A DNA stretch of 42,753 nucleotides from an uncultured Pelagibacteraceae bacterium (GTDB taxonomy: Bacteria; Pseudomonadota; Alphaproteobacteria; Pelagibacterales; Pelagibacteraceae). Every line of letters starts with the position of its first letter. Within the stretch, counting starts at the first letter, position 1. The position numbers and the translations under genes are program-made. This document shows, piece by piece, positions 18,487-27,458 of this stretch. The stretch is taken from assembly GCA_902593235.1 (NCBI GenBank), contig CACJHS010000009.1:1-42753 (forward strand), in the 5' to 3' direction. The notes under the pieces are model-generated. The model saw only the letters and a list, made by a program, of their open reading frames with translations. It did no database searches and was not told where the DNA came from.

Positions 18487-19412
18487 ATTTAAATCCCTTA
18501 ACTCAAATAAATTTATTTGAGCACAAAGAAATTTTTAATCAATTATACAAATTATCTAAAAACGATACTTTGCCTAATAAAATTCTTTTATCTGGCGAAA
18601 AGGGTATTGGAAAATCAACATTGGCATATCATTTAATTAATCTTGTATTATCGAAAAATGAAGAACATCCATATGACTTAGAAAATAATAAAATTAATCC
18701 TGATAATAAGTCATACAAACTTATACTAAATAAATCTAACCCAAATTTTTACTTAATTGATGTCTTAGAAGAAAAAAAAAATATTGATATAAATCAAATT
18801 AGGGAATTGATAATAAATCTAAACAAATCCTCGTTTAATAATAAAAAGAGATTTGTTTTAATTGATAATATTGAATTATTAAACTTAAATTCTATTAATG
18901 CTTTGTTAAAAATTTTAGAGGAACCTAATGAAAATATAAATTTTATTTTGATTAATAACAATAAAAGAGTGCTACCAACTCTTAAATCCAGATGTTTAAA
19001 TTTCAAAGTTTTTTTATCAAAAGATCAGTCTATTAGAATTGTTAATCAATTACTTAACGATGACATAAATACTATTATCAATAATAAGTTATTTGATTAT
19101 TATGCAACTCCTGGAAAACTATTAAAATTAATTAAGTTATCTGAAGAATTTGATTTAGATCTTGTTAATTTTGATTTAAACAGAACACTAACAATTATAA
19201 TTAAAGATAAAATTTATAAAAAAGATAAATCAATAATTGATATTATTAATTCTTTTATTGAACTTTATTTCAGAGATAATATATCTAGTAAAAATATTAG
19301 TTTATTAAAGTCATATCATTATTTTTTAGAAAAAATTAACAATACTAGAACTTATAATTTAGATGAGGAAACATTGTTTATGGAATTTGAGGACAAAATA
19401 CTAAATGGATAA
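18483..19412 (+). CDS. holB: DNA polymerase III delta' subunit
   Basis: The delta' subunit is part of the clamp-loader that puts the sliding clamp on DNA. The 309-residue protein has an AAA+ fold with GEKGIGKSTLAYH (Walker A-like, about 38-50), a VLIDNIELLN Walker B-like segment (about 125-134), sensor-1 region NALLKILEEPNENINFILI, and the S-R-C motif at LKSRC near 168-172. The C-terminal half is very Lys/Asn/Ile-rich and poorly conserved, as usual for HolB. Context between tmk and metG makes the call firm, with overlaps of four and eight bases on either side. Confidence 0.9.
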   Translation: MNLNPLTQINLFEHKEIFNQLYKLSKNDTLPNKILLSGEKGIGKSTLAYHLINLVLSKNEEHPYDLENNKINPDNKSYKLILNKSNPNFYLIDVLEEKKNIDINQIRELIINLNKSSFNNKKRFVLIDNIELLNLNSINALLKILEEPNENINFILINNNKRVLPTLKSRCLNFKVFLSKDQSIRIVNQLLNDDINTIINNKLFDYYATPGKLLKLIKLSEEFDLDLVNFDLNRTLTIIIKDKIYKKDKSIIDIINSFIELYFRDNISSKNISLLKSYHYFLEKINNTRTYNLDEETLFMEFEDKILNG

Positions 19413-20946
19413 AACTTATTATATTACTACACCTATATACTACCCATCAGCAAAGCCACATATGGGTCATGCATACTCAAGTATCGTCGCAGATTTTTTT
19501 GCAAGATTTAAAATAATTGATAATTATCAGGTTCATTTTCTTACAGGTACAGACGAACATGGATTAAAAATTCAAAGATCTGCAGAAAAAGCAGGTAAAG
19601 AGCCTCTAGTATTTTGTGATCAAATTAGTCAAACCTTTAGAGATCTTTCGGATACTTTGAATTTATCAAATACTGATTTTATAAGAACTACAGAAGCTAG
19701 ACATAAAAATACAGTTCAACATCTTTGGAATGAACTTGAGAAAAATGATGATATATACTTATCAAACTATTCTGGATGGTATTCAGTATCAGATGAAGCC
19801 TTTTATAACGAGGATGAAATTGAGGAATTAGATGGAAAAAAAATTGCTATATCATCAAAATCTCCTGTTGAATGGATTGAAGAAGAGTCTTATTTTTTTA
19901 GACTTTCAAAGTGGGAAAAACCTTTATTAGACTATTATAAATCTAATCCAGATTTCATTTCTCCTCAATCTAGAAAAAATGAAGTTATTAGTTTTGTAAA
20001 AAGTGGTCTTAAAGATCTTTCTGTAAGTAGAAAAAGTTTTTCATGGGGTATACAAGTTCCAAATAATAAAAATCACGTGATATATGTTTGGCTCGATGCT
20101 TTAACAAATTATTTAAGTGCATTAAACTATCCTAATACAAATGATGATTTGTTTAAAAAATTTTGGCCAGCCTCAATACATTTAATTGGAAAAGATATAC
20201 TCAGATTTCATGCTGTTTATTGGCCTGCCTTTTTATTAGCAGCAAAAATTGATCTACCAAAGAGAGTTTACGGGCATGGATGGATATTATCAGGGGAAGA
20301 AAAAATGTCTAAATCTAAAGGAAATATTCTTGATCCACTTGAGATAATTAAAGAGTATGGTTTAGATCCTTTAAGATACTACTTAATAAAAGAAGTTTCT
20401 TTTGGGAATGATGGAAATATATCTCAAGAAAGGCTAGTAGATTGTATTAATAGTGATCTAGCTAACAATTATGGAAATTTATGTCAGCGTGTAACTGCTT
20501 TTGCAGTAAAAAATTGTGATGGAAAAATTCCATTAGAAATTAAATTTCATGATGAGGATTTATTAATACTAAATAAGTATAAAGATAATTTAGATAATAT
20601 TAGGTCACAAATTGACAGTCAAAATATTAATTTTTACATTGATTATATTGTAAATTCACTTTTTGAGGCTAACAAATATTTTAATGATCAAGAACCATGG
20701 AAAAAGAAAGATGATATAATTAGATTAAATACCATTGTTTACACTACTTTAGAAATTGTTAGAAAAATAAGTTTTTTACTATATCCAATTATTCCTGAAT
20801 CTTCTTTAAAGGCATTAAAGATTTTTGATATTGAGGAAAAAAATATAAAATTAGATTCAGTTTCAAATAATGAGTATTTAACAAAAGGTAATAATATTAA
20901 TAAAATAGATATACTTTTTAAAAAAATAGAGAAAAACAATGATTGA
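19405..20946 (+). CDS. metG: Methionyl-tRNA synthetase
   Basis: MetG charges tRNA-Met. The 513-residue protein has the class I signature PHMGHAY (HIGH motif, residues 18-24) and KMSKS at about 300-304. The connective-peptide region reads SGWYSVSDEAFY, without zinc-knuckle cysteines, the compact bacterial type. The anticodon-binding helical domain follows (EPWKKKD, then LYPIIPESS), and there is no C-terminal EMAP-like tRNA-binding domain. Length matches alphaproteobacterial MetG. It overlaps both neighbours by eight bases within the tmk-to-tatD operon. Confidence 0.97.
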   Translation: MDKTYYITTPIYYPSAKPHMGHAYSSIVADFFARFKIIDNYQVHFLTGTDEHGLKIQRSAEKAGKEPLVFCDQISQTFRDLSDTLNLSNTDFIRTTEARHKNTVQHLWNELEKNDDIYLSNYSGWYSVSDEAFYNEDEIEELDGKKIAISSKSPVEWIEEESYFFRLSKWEKPLLDYYKSNPDFISPQSRKNEVISFVKSGLKDLSVSRKSFSWGIQVPNNKNHVIYVWLDALTNYLSALNYPNTNDDLFKKFWPASIHLIGKDILRFHAVYWPAFLLAAKIDLPKRVYGHGWILSGEEKMSKSKGNILDPLEIIKEYGLDPLRYYLIKEVSFGNDGNISQERLVDCINSDLANNYGNLCQRVTAFAVKNCDGKIPLEIKFHDEDLLILNKYKDNLDNIRSQIDSQNINFYIDYIVNSLFEANKYFNDQEPWKKKDDIIRLNTIVYTTLEIVRKISFLLYPIIPESSLKALKIFDIEEKNIKLDSVSNNEYLTKGNNINKIDILFKKIEKNND

Positions 20947-21700
20947 CTCACACTGCCATCTAGATCATGAGCCATTATTAAGTGATTTAGCCAATGTAAT
21001 ACAAAGATCAAAAGAAGTTGGTATAGAAAAATTATTAACTATCTCAACTTCGTTTGAAAGTTTTTCTAGAGTAAAAGATTTAATTAATAAAGATGAGATG
21101 ATCTATGGTACTATTGGCATTCATCCTCATGAAAGCTCTTCAGATATTATCACTTCAAAGCAGATCATTGAAAGTCTTAATGAAAACTCAAAAATTATTG
21201 GAATTGGAGAAACTGGGTTAGATTTTTATTATAATAATAGTGAAAAAGATATGCAGATATCAAGTTTCAAAGAACATATAGATGCATCCATAAAAACCAA
21301 TATTCCATTAATCGTTCATTCAAGAGATGCTGAAAAAGAAACTTTTGAGATTTTAAATGAATATAAAAATGAAAACCTTAAAATTTTGATGCATTGTTTT
21401 ACTGGGTCTAAAGAATTCTCAGAAAAACTAATGACTCTAAATTCATTTTTTTCAGCAAGTGGTATCATTACTTTTAAAAACTCATTGGATTTACAAGAAA
21501 CGTTCAAATCAATTCCAATGAATAACATCTTAATTGAGACTGATAGTCCTTTTTTAGCACCCGTACCTAAAAGAGGAAAAAAAAATGAACCATCATTCAT
21601 TGATTTTACTGCTGCAAAATTAGCTGAAATCAAAAATATATCCAAAGAAGATCTTATTAAAAAAACTACAGATAACTTTAATAAACTATTTTTTAATTGA
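20939..21700 (+). CDS. tatD: TatD-family metal-dependent hydrolase
   Basis: This 253-residue TIM-barrel nuclease/hydrolase has the metal-binding start MIDSHCHLDHE, the GETGLDFYY motif near 93-101, VHSRDA near 123-128, MHCFTGS near 150-156 and ETDSPFLAP near 199-207. All are hallmarks of the TatD family (DNase or D-aminoacyl-tRNA deacylase-like activities have been reported; the physiological substrate is debated). It overlaps metG by eight bases. The neighbourhood corresponds to the ycfH position seen in many bacteria, which supports the assignment. Confidence 0.94.
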   Translation: MIDSHCHLDHEPLLSDLANVIQRSKEVGIEKLLTISTSFESFSRVKDLINKDEMIYGTIGIHPHESSSDIITSKQIIESLNENSKIIGIGETGLDFYYNNSEKDMQISSFKEHIDASIKTNIPLIVHSRDAEKETFEILNEYKNENLKILMHCFTGSKEFSEKLMTLNSFFSASGIITFKNSLDLQETFKSIPMNNILIETDSPFLAPVPKRGKKNEPSFIDFTAAKLAEIKNISKEDLIKKTTDNFNKLFFN

Positions 21701-21705
21701 AATTA

Positions 21706-22476
21706 ATGCAATTTATTATTTTAGGCTGTGGTAGTTCGATGGGTGTACCAAGACCAGATGGTTTCTTTGGAAATTGCGATCCTAATAATAAAAAAAATCA
21801 TAGAACAAGATGTTCAGCTTTAATAAAAACCACAGATGAAAATATTCTTATAGATACATCTCCTGACCTACGACAACAACTTTTAAAACATAAAATAAAA
21901 AAAATTAATAAAGTATTATATTCACATATGCATGCTGATCAGACACATGGGATAAATGATTTGAGATCTTTTTATATAAACAGCAGAAAACAGCTTGATG
22001 TTTATGCTGATAAATATACTTCTAAATATCTTAATTCTACATTTTCTTATATATTTAAAAGCTATTCAAAAGAATATCCTGCAACACTAAAACTTAATAA
22101 ATTACCTAAAAAAATATTTACTAAAAATAATAATAAAAAAATTTGTATTCAATCAATTATGGTTCAACATGGTAAAGTAAAATCAAATTGCTTTATAATT
22201 AATAAAAAATTAGCTTATATTAGTGATGTAAGTAAAATTTATAACAAAGATCATAAATATTTTAGAAATCTTCAATATTTAATTATTGATTGCTTATGGT
22301 ATAATTATCATCCATCACATTTTAATTTAGAAACTTCACTAGCTGTAATTAAACAATTCAAACCAAAGAAAGCTATTTTAACAAATTTATCACCAGTATT
22401 AGATTATAAAGTTCTCAAAAAAATGTTGCCAAAAAATATTATTCCAGCTCATGACGGATTAACAATAAACTTATAA
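21706..22476 (+). CDS. PhnP-like metallo-beta-lactamase-fold hydrolase
   Basis: This protein of about 256 residues is related to PhnP-type phosphodiesterases. It starts with F-I-I-L-G-C-G-S-S-x-G-V-P and has the zinc-binding pattern HMHADQTHGINDLR (about 76-89), an ISDVSK motif and a C-terminal HPSHFN segment. The conserved gene order tmk-holB-metG-tatD-MBL is typical of alphaproteobacteria, but the substrate is unknown to me. ATG 21706 is chosen; a TTG at 21697 in the same frame overlaps the tatD stop and would add three residues. The gene is convergent with glutathione peroxidase, their ends overlapping by six bases. Confidence 0.88.
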   Translation: MQFIILGCGSSMGVPRPDGFFGNCDPNNKKNHRTRCSALIKTTDENILIDTSPDLRQQLLKHKIKKINKVLYSHMHADQTHGINDLRSFYINSRKQLDVYADKYTSKYLNSTFSYIFKSYSKEYPATLKLNKLPKKIFTKNNNKKICIQSIMVQHGKVKSNCFIINKKLAYISDVSKIYNKDHKYFRNLQYLIIDCLWYNYHPSHFNLETSLAVIKQFKPKKAILTNLSPVLDYKVLKKMLPKNIIPAHDGLTINL

Positions 22477-23013
22477 GATATTTTCTATAGCTTTAATTAC
22501 TTTTTTTGACATTGGTTTTGTGAATGATGCAAATGTATCTTGAACTTTACCTTCTTTGTTAATTAAAATTTTATGAAAATTCCACTTAGGTTCTGCCGAC
22601 TTACCATGATTTTCTTTTGCCCATTTAAAAAGTTCATGAGCATCTTTGCCTTTAACCTCAGTTAATGTCGTAAGAGGAAAGTTAATATTAAAATTTACTT
22701 CACAAAATTCTTTAATATCAGCATTATTATTTTTTTCTTGATTAAACGAATTAGATGGTACACCAAGAACAATTAAACCTTTTTCTTTATATAAATCCCA
22801 TAATTCTTGCAATTCATCATATTGTTTTGTAAATCCACAGTAACTTGCTGTATTTACAATTAAAATAACTTTATTTTTGTAATCTTTAAAATTAATTGTC
22901 TCGCCAGTTATACTCTCAATATTAAAATCATAAATTTTTTTTTCGTAGTTAGCAGTAGCTGAAGTTTTTAAAAAAAACATAATTATAGAAAAAAAAAATA
23001 TTACTTTTCTCAT
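22471..23013 (-). CDS. Glutathione peroxidase-family protein, exported
   Basis: This thiol peroxidase of 180 residues has a hydrophobic N-terminal signal (about 2-20, ending TSATA) that suggests periplasmic location. Catalytic Cys59 lies in NTASYCGFT, and the remaining active-site landmarks are PSNSFNQE (Gln) near 86-93 and PKWNFHKIL (Trp/Asn) near 142-150. Cysteine rather than selenocysteine implies thioredoxin- or glutathione-dependent peroxide reduction. The family includes BtuE/BsaA. The start overlaps the nhaA stop by four bases, so it is probably in an operon with nhaA. Confidence 0.92.
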   Translation of the reverse strand: MRKVIFFFSIIMFFLKTSATANYEKKIYDFNIESITGETINFKDYKNKVILIVNTASYCGFTKQYDELQELWDLYKEKGLIVLGVPSNSFNQEKNNNADIKEFCEVNFNINFPLTTLTEVKGKDAHELFKWAKENHGKSAEPKWNFHKILINKEGKVQDTFASFTKPMSKKVIKAIENIL

Positions 23014-24191
23014 TTATTAGGTTTATTTGGTGTAAGTAATATTAAAAAATAACCAAATAAAGTTGACAACAAAGATCCAGTTAATACGCCAATTTTTACA
23101 CCATCCATATATTGCATGTTTTCTACAAAAGCTAAATTTCCAACAAATAAACTCATTGTAAAACCAATCCCAGTAAGAACTCCTACGCCATAAAAATTAT
23201 ACCAACTTGTATCATTTGGCATTTGAGCAACTTTCAATTTTATTGACACATAAGAGAAGACAAAAACACCTAGTTGTTTACCAAGGAATAGTCCTAATAC
23301 GATTCCAAGGGGAACCTTATCAAGTAACGAAGCGAACGATAAACCTTCAAGAGATACTCCAGCATTTGCAAATGCAAATAAAGGCATTATTCCAAAAGCA
23401 ACATATGGACTAATTGCATGTTCTATTTTGATTAATAAAGAAAAATCTTTTTCTTTTTTTCTATGTGGAATTGTCATAGCTAACAAAACTCCAGCAATAG
23501 TAGCATGGATACCTGAATTATGAGTGAAATCCCAAAGGAAGAGACCAACAACTAAATAAGGTAAGAACTTTTTAATATTGAATTTGTTAATCAATAACAA
23601 AACAATAAAAGCTAATAACATTAAAGTTAAATACTTAATACTCAGATCTCCAGAGTAGAATAGGGCAATTATTACTATTGCTCCTAAATCGTCAATTATA
23701 GCTAATGCAGTTAAGAATACTTTTAAGGACAAAGGAACTCTTTTACCTAACAAAGATAAAACTCCTAAAGAAAAGGCAATATCTGTAGCAGATGGAATTG
23801 CCCACCCATTTAATGTTTCACTATCACCAAAATTTATAAAAACATAAAATAATGCAGGAACTAACATGCCTCCTACTGCGGCTATGATTGGTAAAAGAGC
23901 TTGTTTAATATTGGAAAGCTCCCCTTGTAAAAATTCTCTTTTAATTTCTAAAGTAACGAAGAAAAAGAAAATTGCCATTAAGGCATCATTGATCCAATGC
24001 AATACTGATAATTTTAATCCAAAATTATTGATACCTATAAATAAATATTTATTTAAAGTAGCAAAATATAAATCTGCTAGCCCAGAATTGCTTATAAATA
24101 ATGCAATTATTGCAGCAAACAATAATACCAATCCACTTGCAGCTTCTAATTTAAAAAACCATCTAAAAGGCTTAGATATATAATTAATCAT
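23010..24191 (-). CDS. nhaA: Na+/H+ antiporter NhaA
   Basis: NhaA exports sodium in exchange for protons, relevant to a marine cell. The 393-residue protein has about twelve hydrophobic helices. The transport-site residues are visible: Asp137 in PSATDIAFS and the Asp167-Asp168 pair in AIIDDLGA, equivalent to E. coli Asp133, Asp163 and Asp164. The FFFFVTLEIKREFL segment matches the family. Length is close to the E. coli protein (388). It lies between the zinc-ribbon protein (six-base gap) and glutathione peroxidase (overlap), all on the minus strand. Confidence 0.96.
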   Translation of the reverse strand: MINYISKPFRWFFKLEAASGLVLLFAAIIALFISNSGLADLYFATLNKYLFIGINNFGLKLSVLHWINDALMAIFFFFVTLEIKREFLQGELSNIKQALLPIIAAVGGMLVPALFYVFINFGDSETLNGWAIPSATDIAFSLGVLSLLGKRVPLSLKVFLTALAIIDDLGAIVIIALFYSGDLSIKYLTLMLLAFIVLLLINKFNIKKFLPYLVVGLFLWDFTHNSGIHATIAGVLLAMTIPHRKKEKDFSLLIKIEHAISPYVAFGIMPLFAFANAGVSLEGLSFASLLDKVPLGIVLGLFLGKQLGVFVFSYVSIKLKVAQMPNDTSWYNFYGVGVLTGIGFTMSLFVGNLAFVENMQYMDGVKIGVLTGSLLSTLFGYFLILLTPNKPNK

Positions 24192-24197
24192 AAAAAA

Positions 24198-24677
24198 TTA
24201 AATTAGGTCTATAATAAATAGTTTTATATCTTGCAATGTTTCAAAAAGGTTAAATAGTATAATTTCTAATCCTGGAGAAACATTAATTAGTGGAGTTTTT
24301 AGAGTATCTAGCAAGATAATTAATGCTACAAAAGATATAATAAATACTATTAAATAAGAAAAAAACTTACTTCCCTTATTTTCTATTTTTTTAAGTGTAG
24401 TTGTATTTTTTTGTTTTTTTTTATTATTTATTTCAGTTTTAATTATTTCTTCTTGTGGTTGTTTCTCCTCTATTTTTTCCTCTTTATTTTCAGCTTTTGT
24501 TTCAATGTCTTCACTGGTAATTTCCTGTTTTAATTCTAGTACTTCATTATTTTTTTCTTGGATATTATAAAACCAAACATGATTACATGATCCACATTGC
24601 AAATCTCTACCTTCATCAGGTATTAAAGAATTATCAATTTTGAATTGCTTGTTACAATTTGGACAAGTAATTATCAT
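24198..24677 (-). CDS. MJ0042-type zinc-ribbon, single-pass membrane protein
   Basis: This 159-residue protein has an N-terminal zinc ribbon (CPNCNKQF at 4-11 and CGSCNHVW at 28-35), which matches the short MJ0042/zinc_ribbon_5 family found at the start of many alphaproteobacterial membrane proteins. A highly charged Glu/Lys-rich stretch (about 45-95) follows, then one strong transmembrane helix (about 107-126) and a short C-terminal part. The function of these proteins is not established. It is the first gene of the minus-strand set leading into nhaA and is divergent from tRNA-Pro. Confidence 0.75.
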   Translation of the reverse strand: MIITCPNCNKQFKIDNSLIPDEGRDLQCGSCNHVWFYNIQEKNNEVLELKQEITSEDIETKAENKEEKIEEKQPQEEIIKTEINNKKKQKNTTTLKKIENKGSKFFSYLIVFIISFVALIILLDTLKTPLINVSPGLEIILFNLFETLQDIKLFIIDLI

Positions 24678-24734
24678 GCTTCGTTATATACCAGATTTTA
24701 ATCAAATTTCTTTTAATTTTGGCTTCTTTATACA

Positions 24735-24762
24735 TTGAAATTATCAATATCTGCTGTATTAG
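24735..24762 (+). promoter_or_regulatory. Sigma-70-like promoter for tRNA-Pro (and NDUFS4)
   Basis: TTGAAA (24735-24740), a 16-base spacer and TATTAG (24757-24762) lie directly before tRNA-Pro. Predicted initiation near 24769 gives a leader of only a few bases. No other promoter has room before the NDUFS4-type gene that starts six bases after the tRNA, so this promoter probably serves both. Motif and spacing evidence only. Confidence 0.5.
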
Positions 24763-24771
24763 TACTCGGAT

Positions 24772-24848
<77 letters not shown>

Positions 24849-24854
24849 TCATTT

Positions 24855-25136
24855 ATGAAAAAAGCTATTATTTACATTCCAAATAAAAATCCTATGCAAT
24901 CTGGATTAGCAAAAAAAGATAAATGGATTTTAGAATTTAAAACAAAAGATCCAACAAAAAATCCTTTAATGGGCTGGGAGAGTTCATCAGATACCTATAC
25001 AGAATTAAAATTAGAATTTTCTTCAAAGGAATTAGCTATTAACTATGCAAAAAAAAAGAAGATAGATTTTGAATTAATTGAACCTCGTAAAAGAAAAACT
25101 GTAAAGAAATCCTACGCTGATAATTTTTTAAAGTAA
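24855..25136 (+). CDS. NADH dehydrogenase accessory subunit, NDUFS4 type
   Basis: This 93-residue protein is homologous to the complex I 18-kDa subunit (NDUFS4/ETC complex I conserved region), shared by alphaproteobacteria and mitochondria. Visible family features are the start A-I-I-Y-x-P-x-K-x-P-M-Q-S-G, W-x-L-E-F, the N-P-L-M-G-W-x-S-S-x-D-T segment (about 36-47), and the tail KSYADNF. In mitochondria the subunit helps assemble and stabilise the NADH-oxidising module. The start codon is fixed by family alignment yet lies only six bases after a tRNA 3' end, leaving no room for a normal ribosome binding site outside the tRNA. Confidence 0.88.
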   Translation: MKKAIIYIPNKNPMQSGLAKKDKWILEFKTKDPTKNPLMGWESSSDTYTELKLEFSSKELAINYAKKKKIDFELIEPRKRKTVKKSYADNFLK

Positions 25137-25139
25137 ATA

Positions 25140-26132
25140 ATGTTTAGATTTTTTACACAACGAAATTGGTTTATTTGGTCATGGTTTGGTTCAGCAATTA
25201 TTTTATCATCACTTTGGATTCAAGTTAAAATTGATGTTAAAATAAATGAGTGGTTTGGTGAATTTTATGACATGATTCAAAAAGCGTTAGGTGCACCAAA
25301 TTCAATTACAATAGAAGAGTATTGGGCCAGCCTATTGTCATTTATTACATTGGCTGCCATGTATGTGGGAGTTGCTGTTATAGTCAGTTTTTTTACTTCT
25401 CATTATTTGTTCAGATGGAGAACAGCAATGGTAGAATGGTACCACAGCGTATATGACAAAGCTCGAAAAATAGAAGGAGCCGCACAAAGAGTACAAGAAG
25501 ATACAATCAAATTTTCAAGAATAATGGAGTCGTTAGGAACAAGTTTAATTGAAGCATTAATGATCTTGATCGAATTTATGCCTATATTATTTGGTCTAAG
25601 TATTGGAATACCTATTTTCTTTTTTGGTGATTGGGATTATGGTTTAATTCTAGGTGCTCTGATTTGGTCAGTGGGAGGTACAATATTTTTAATAGTTCTT
25701 GGGCTTATTTTAAGATTAGTTGGTGTTGAATACGATTTACAAAAAAAAGAAGCCGCATACAGAAAAATACTCGTAATAGCTGAAGATGATGGGACTGTAA
25801 GACCAAAAACTATTGAAGAATTATTTGATGGTGTAAGAAGTATTCACTTTTTAAGTTATATCAGGTACTTATATTTTAATATTGGAAGAATTGCCTATCT
25901 ACAAGCTAATGTTTTGTCAGCATATGTATTTTTAGCTCCTGCAATTGTTGCTGGAGCTGTTACACTTGGTGTTATGCAACAAATAATAAGAGCATTTGGA
26001 AGAGTAGAGGGATCAATGCAGTATATTTTAAAAGCATGGCCTACAATTATAGAACTTGCTAGCGTGTATAAACGTTTAAGAGAATTTGAGTCAAAGATCA
26101 ATAATCCAGAGTCACTTGAAGAAAAAATTTAA
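25140..26132 (+). CDS. SbmA/BacA-like family transporter
   Basis: This 330-residue inner-membrane protein has about six to seven hydrophobic segments and strong resemblance to the SbmA/BacA peptide-antibiotic uptake family. Landmarks are WRTAMVEWYHSVYD (about 95-108), RVQEDTIKFSRIMESLGTSL (about 120-139) and the C-terminal MQQIIRAFGRVEGSMQYI region. SbmA and BacA import antimicrobial peptides and, in rhizobia, affect symbiosis and very-long-chain fatty acids. E. coli SbmA is about 400 residues, so this version is shorter. It begins three bases after the NDUFS4-type gene and shares one base with glpX, suggesting one operon. Confidence 0.85.
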   Translation: MFRFFTQRNWFIWSWFGSAIILSSLWIQVKIDVKINEWFGEFYDMIQKALGAPNSITIEEYWASLLSFITLAAMYVGVAVIVSFFTSHYLFRWRTAMVEWYHSVYDKARKIEGAAQRVQEDTIKFSRIMESLGTSLIEALMILIEFMPILFGLSIGIPIFFFGDWDYGLILGALIWSVGGTIFLIVLGLILRLVGVEYDLQKKEAAYRKILVIAEDDGTVRPKTIEELFDGVRSIHFLSYIRYLYFNIGRIAYLQANVLSAYVFLAPAIVAGAVTLGVMQQIIRAFGRVEGSMQYILKAWPTIIELASVYKRLREFESKINNPESLEEKI

Positions 26133-27073
26133 TGACCATTGACAAAAGTTTTATAGATCAATTTATAAATGTATCTTCAAAAGCAGCTTTATCTTCTTCA
26201 TATTTAGTTGGTAAAAAAGATAAAATTGCTGCAGATAAAGCTGCAGTAGATTCTATGAGATCAGAGTTAAATAAAATGAACATTCGGGGAGAAATAGTTA
26301 TAGGCGAAGGCGAATTAGATGAAGCACCTATGCTTTATATTGGTGAGAAAGTTGGCAATAAAAATGGACCTGAACTAGATATAGCTGTAGATCCTTTGGA
26401 AGGTACAAATTTTGCTGCAAATAATCTCCCAGGTGCACTATCTGTAATTGCTATTTCAGAAAAAAATAATTTATTAAATGCACCTGAAACGTATATGGAG
26501 AAAATTTCAACTAGAGTAACAGAAAAAAATGTAGTTGATTTAGATTACTCAGTTAAAAAAAATATTAGTAATTTAAGTGACTATTTAAATAAAAATCCTG
26601 AAAATATTACAGCATGCATACTTGATCGACCAAGACATGATAAAATAATTGATGAATTAAAACAATTAAAAGTTAAGCTAAAATTAATTACAGATGGTGA
26701 TGTATCTGGAGCTTTATTAGTTACAGATAATAGGCACAATGTTGATATATTTTTGGGAATTGGAGGAGGGCCAGAAGGTGTATTAGCAGCTTCAGCTTTA
26801 GATTCTTTTGGCTGTAGTTTTCAAGGAAGATTTTTGTTTGAAACTGATGAAGATAAATCTAGAGCAAAAAAAATGGGTATAAATGACCTAAAAAAAAAAT
26901 ATGAATTAAATGAAATAGTCACTGGTGATTCAATATTCTGTGCAACTGGCATTACTCCAGGTGACCTGGTTTCAGGAATAGAAATTCAAGGTAACGAATT
27001 TATTTCAGAGACTTTAGTGACACATAAATCATCTGGGCTAAAAAAAGTCATTAAACAGAAACAAAATATATAA
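26132..27073 (+). CDS. glpX: Class II fructose-1,6-bisphosphatase
   Basis: GlpX hydrolyses fructose-1,6-bisphosphate in gluconeogenesis (and sedoheptulose bisphosphate in some lineages). The 313-residue protein has the lithium-sensitive phosphatase-like motifs GEGELDEAPMLYIGE (about 58-72) and AVDPLEGTNFAA (about 86-97), LITDGDVSGAL (about 186-196) and GIGGGPEGVLAA (about 209-220), all characteristic of GlpX. Length is slightly below the E. coli enzyme (336). The ATG overlaps the transporter stop by one base. It is followed by a 47-base gap and tRNA-Glu. Confidence 0.95.
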   Translation: MTIDKSFIDQFINVSSKAALSSSYLVGKKDKIAADKAAVDSMRSELNKMNIRGEIVIGEGELDEAPMLYIGEKVGNKNGPELDIAVDPLEGTNFAANNLPGALSVIAISEKNNLLNAPETYMEKISTRVTEKNVVDLDYSVKKNISNLSDYLNKNPENITACILDRPRHDKIIDELKQLKVKLKLITDGDVSGALLVTDNRHNVDIFLGIGGGPEGVLAASALDSFGCSFQGRFLFETDEDKSRAKKMGINDLKKKYELNEIVTGDSIFCATGITPGDLVSGIEIQGNEFISETLVTHKSSGLKKVIKQKQNI

Positions 27074-27120
27074 TGATAAGCTTGATTAATTGTTTATTTT
27101 ACAATAAAAAGCAGCAATTT

Positions 27121-27195
27121 GGTCCCTTCGTCTATCGGTTAGGACACGTGGTTTTCATCCTCGAAAGAGGGGTTCGATTCCCCTAGGGACCGCCA
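27121..27195 (+). tRNA. tRNA-Glu (anticodon UUC)
   Basis: This is a 75-base cloverleaf with encoded CCA (27193-27195). The acceptor stem is GGTCCCT with AGGGACC, the D-arm has TCGTCTATCGGTTAGGA, the anticodon loop is TTTTCAT between CGTGG and CCTCG (one U-U mismatch in the stem), and the T-arm is GGGGTTCGATTCCCC. The GIY-YIG gene begins four bases after the CCA. A TACAAT at 27100-27105 may be its -10, but there is no clear -35. Confidence 0.96.
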
Positions 27196-27199
27196 ATAA

Positions 27200-27451
27200 A
27201 TGAACCACTATGTATATATTCTTAAAACATTAGACGGATATATTAAGAAAACATATGTTGGTTATACTACAGACATAATTTCAAGGTTAAAAAAACACAA
27301 TTCCTCAAAAGGAGCAAAGTCTACAAGAGGTTATAGATGGAAAATAATTTACAAAAAAAGATTTTTATCAAAATCTAAAGCATTATCATTTGAATATTAC
27401 CTTAAAAAAGATAGAAAAAAAAGGTTATCCATATTAAAAGAGTTAGAATAA
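27200..27451 (+). CDS. GIY-YIG domain putative endonuclease
   Basis: This 83-residue protein is nearly all GIY-YIG domain (UPF0213/YhbQ-like): YVYILKTLDGY at the start, T-Y-V-G-Y-T-T-D-I-I-S-R-L-K-K-H-N (about 18-34) with the conserved second tyrosine and arginine, and a glutamate in SFEYYLKK near 65. The domain cleaves nucleic acid in homing endonucleases and UvrC, but the role of the stand-alone bacterial proteins is unclear. It starts four bases after tRNA-Glu and is followed eight bases later by the glycosyltransferase cluster, marking the boundary between core and accessory-looking genes. Confidence 0.88.
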   Translation: MNHYVYILKTLDGYIKKTYVGYTTDIISRLKKHNSSKGAKSTRGYRWKIIYKKRFLSKSKALSFEYYLKKDRKKRLSILKELE

Positions 27452-27458
27452 GCTATAT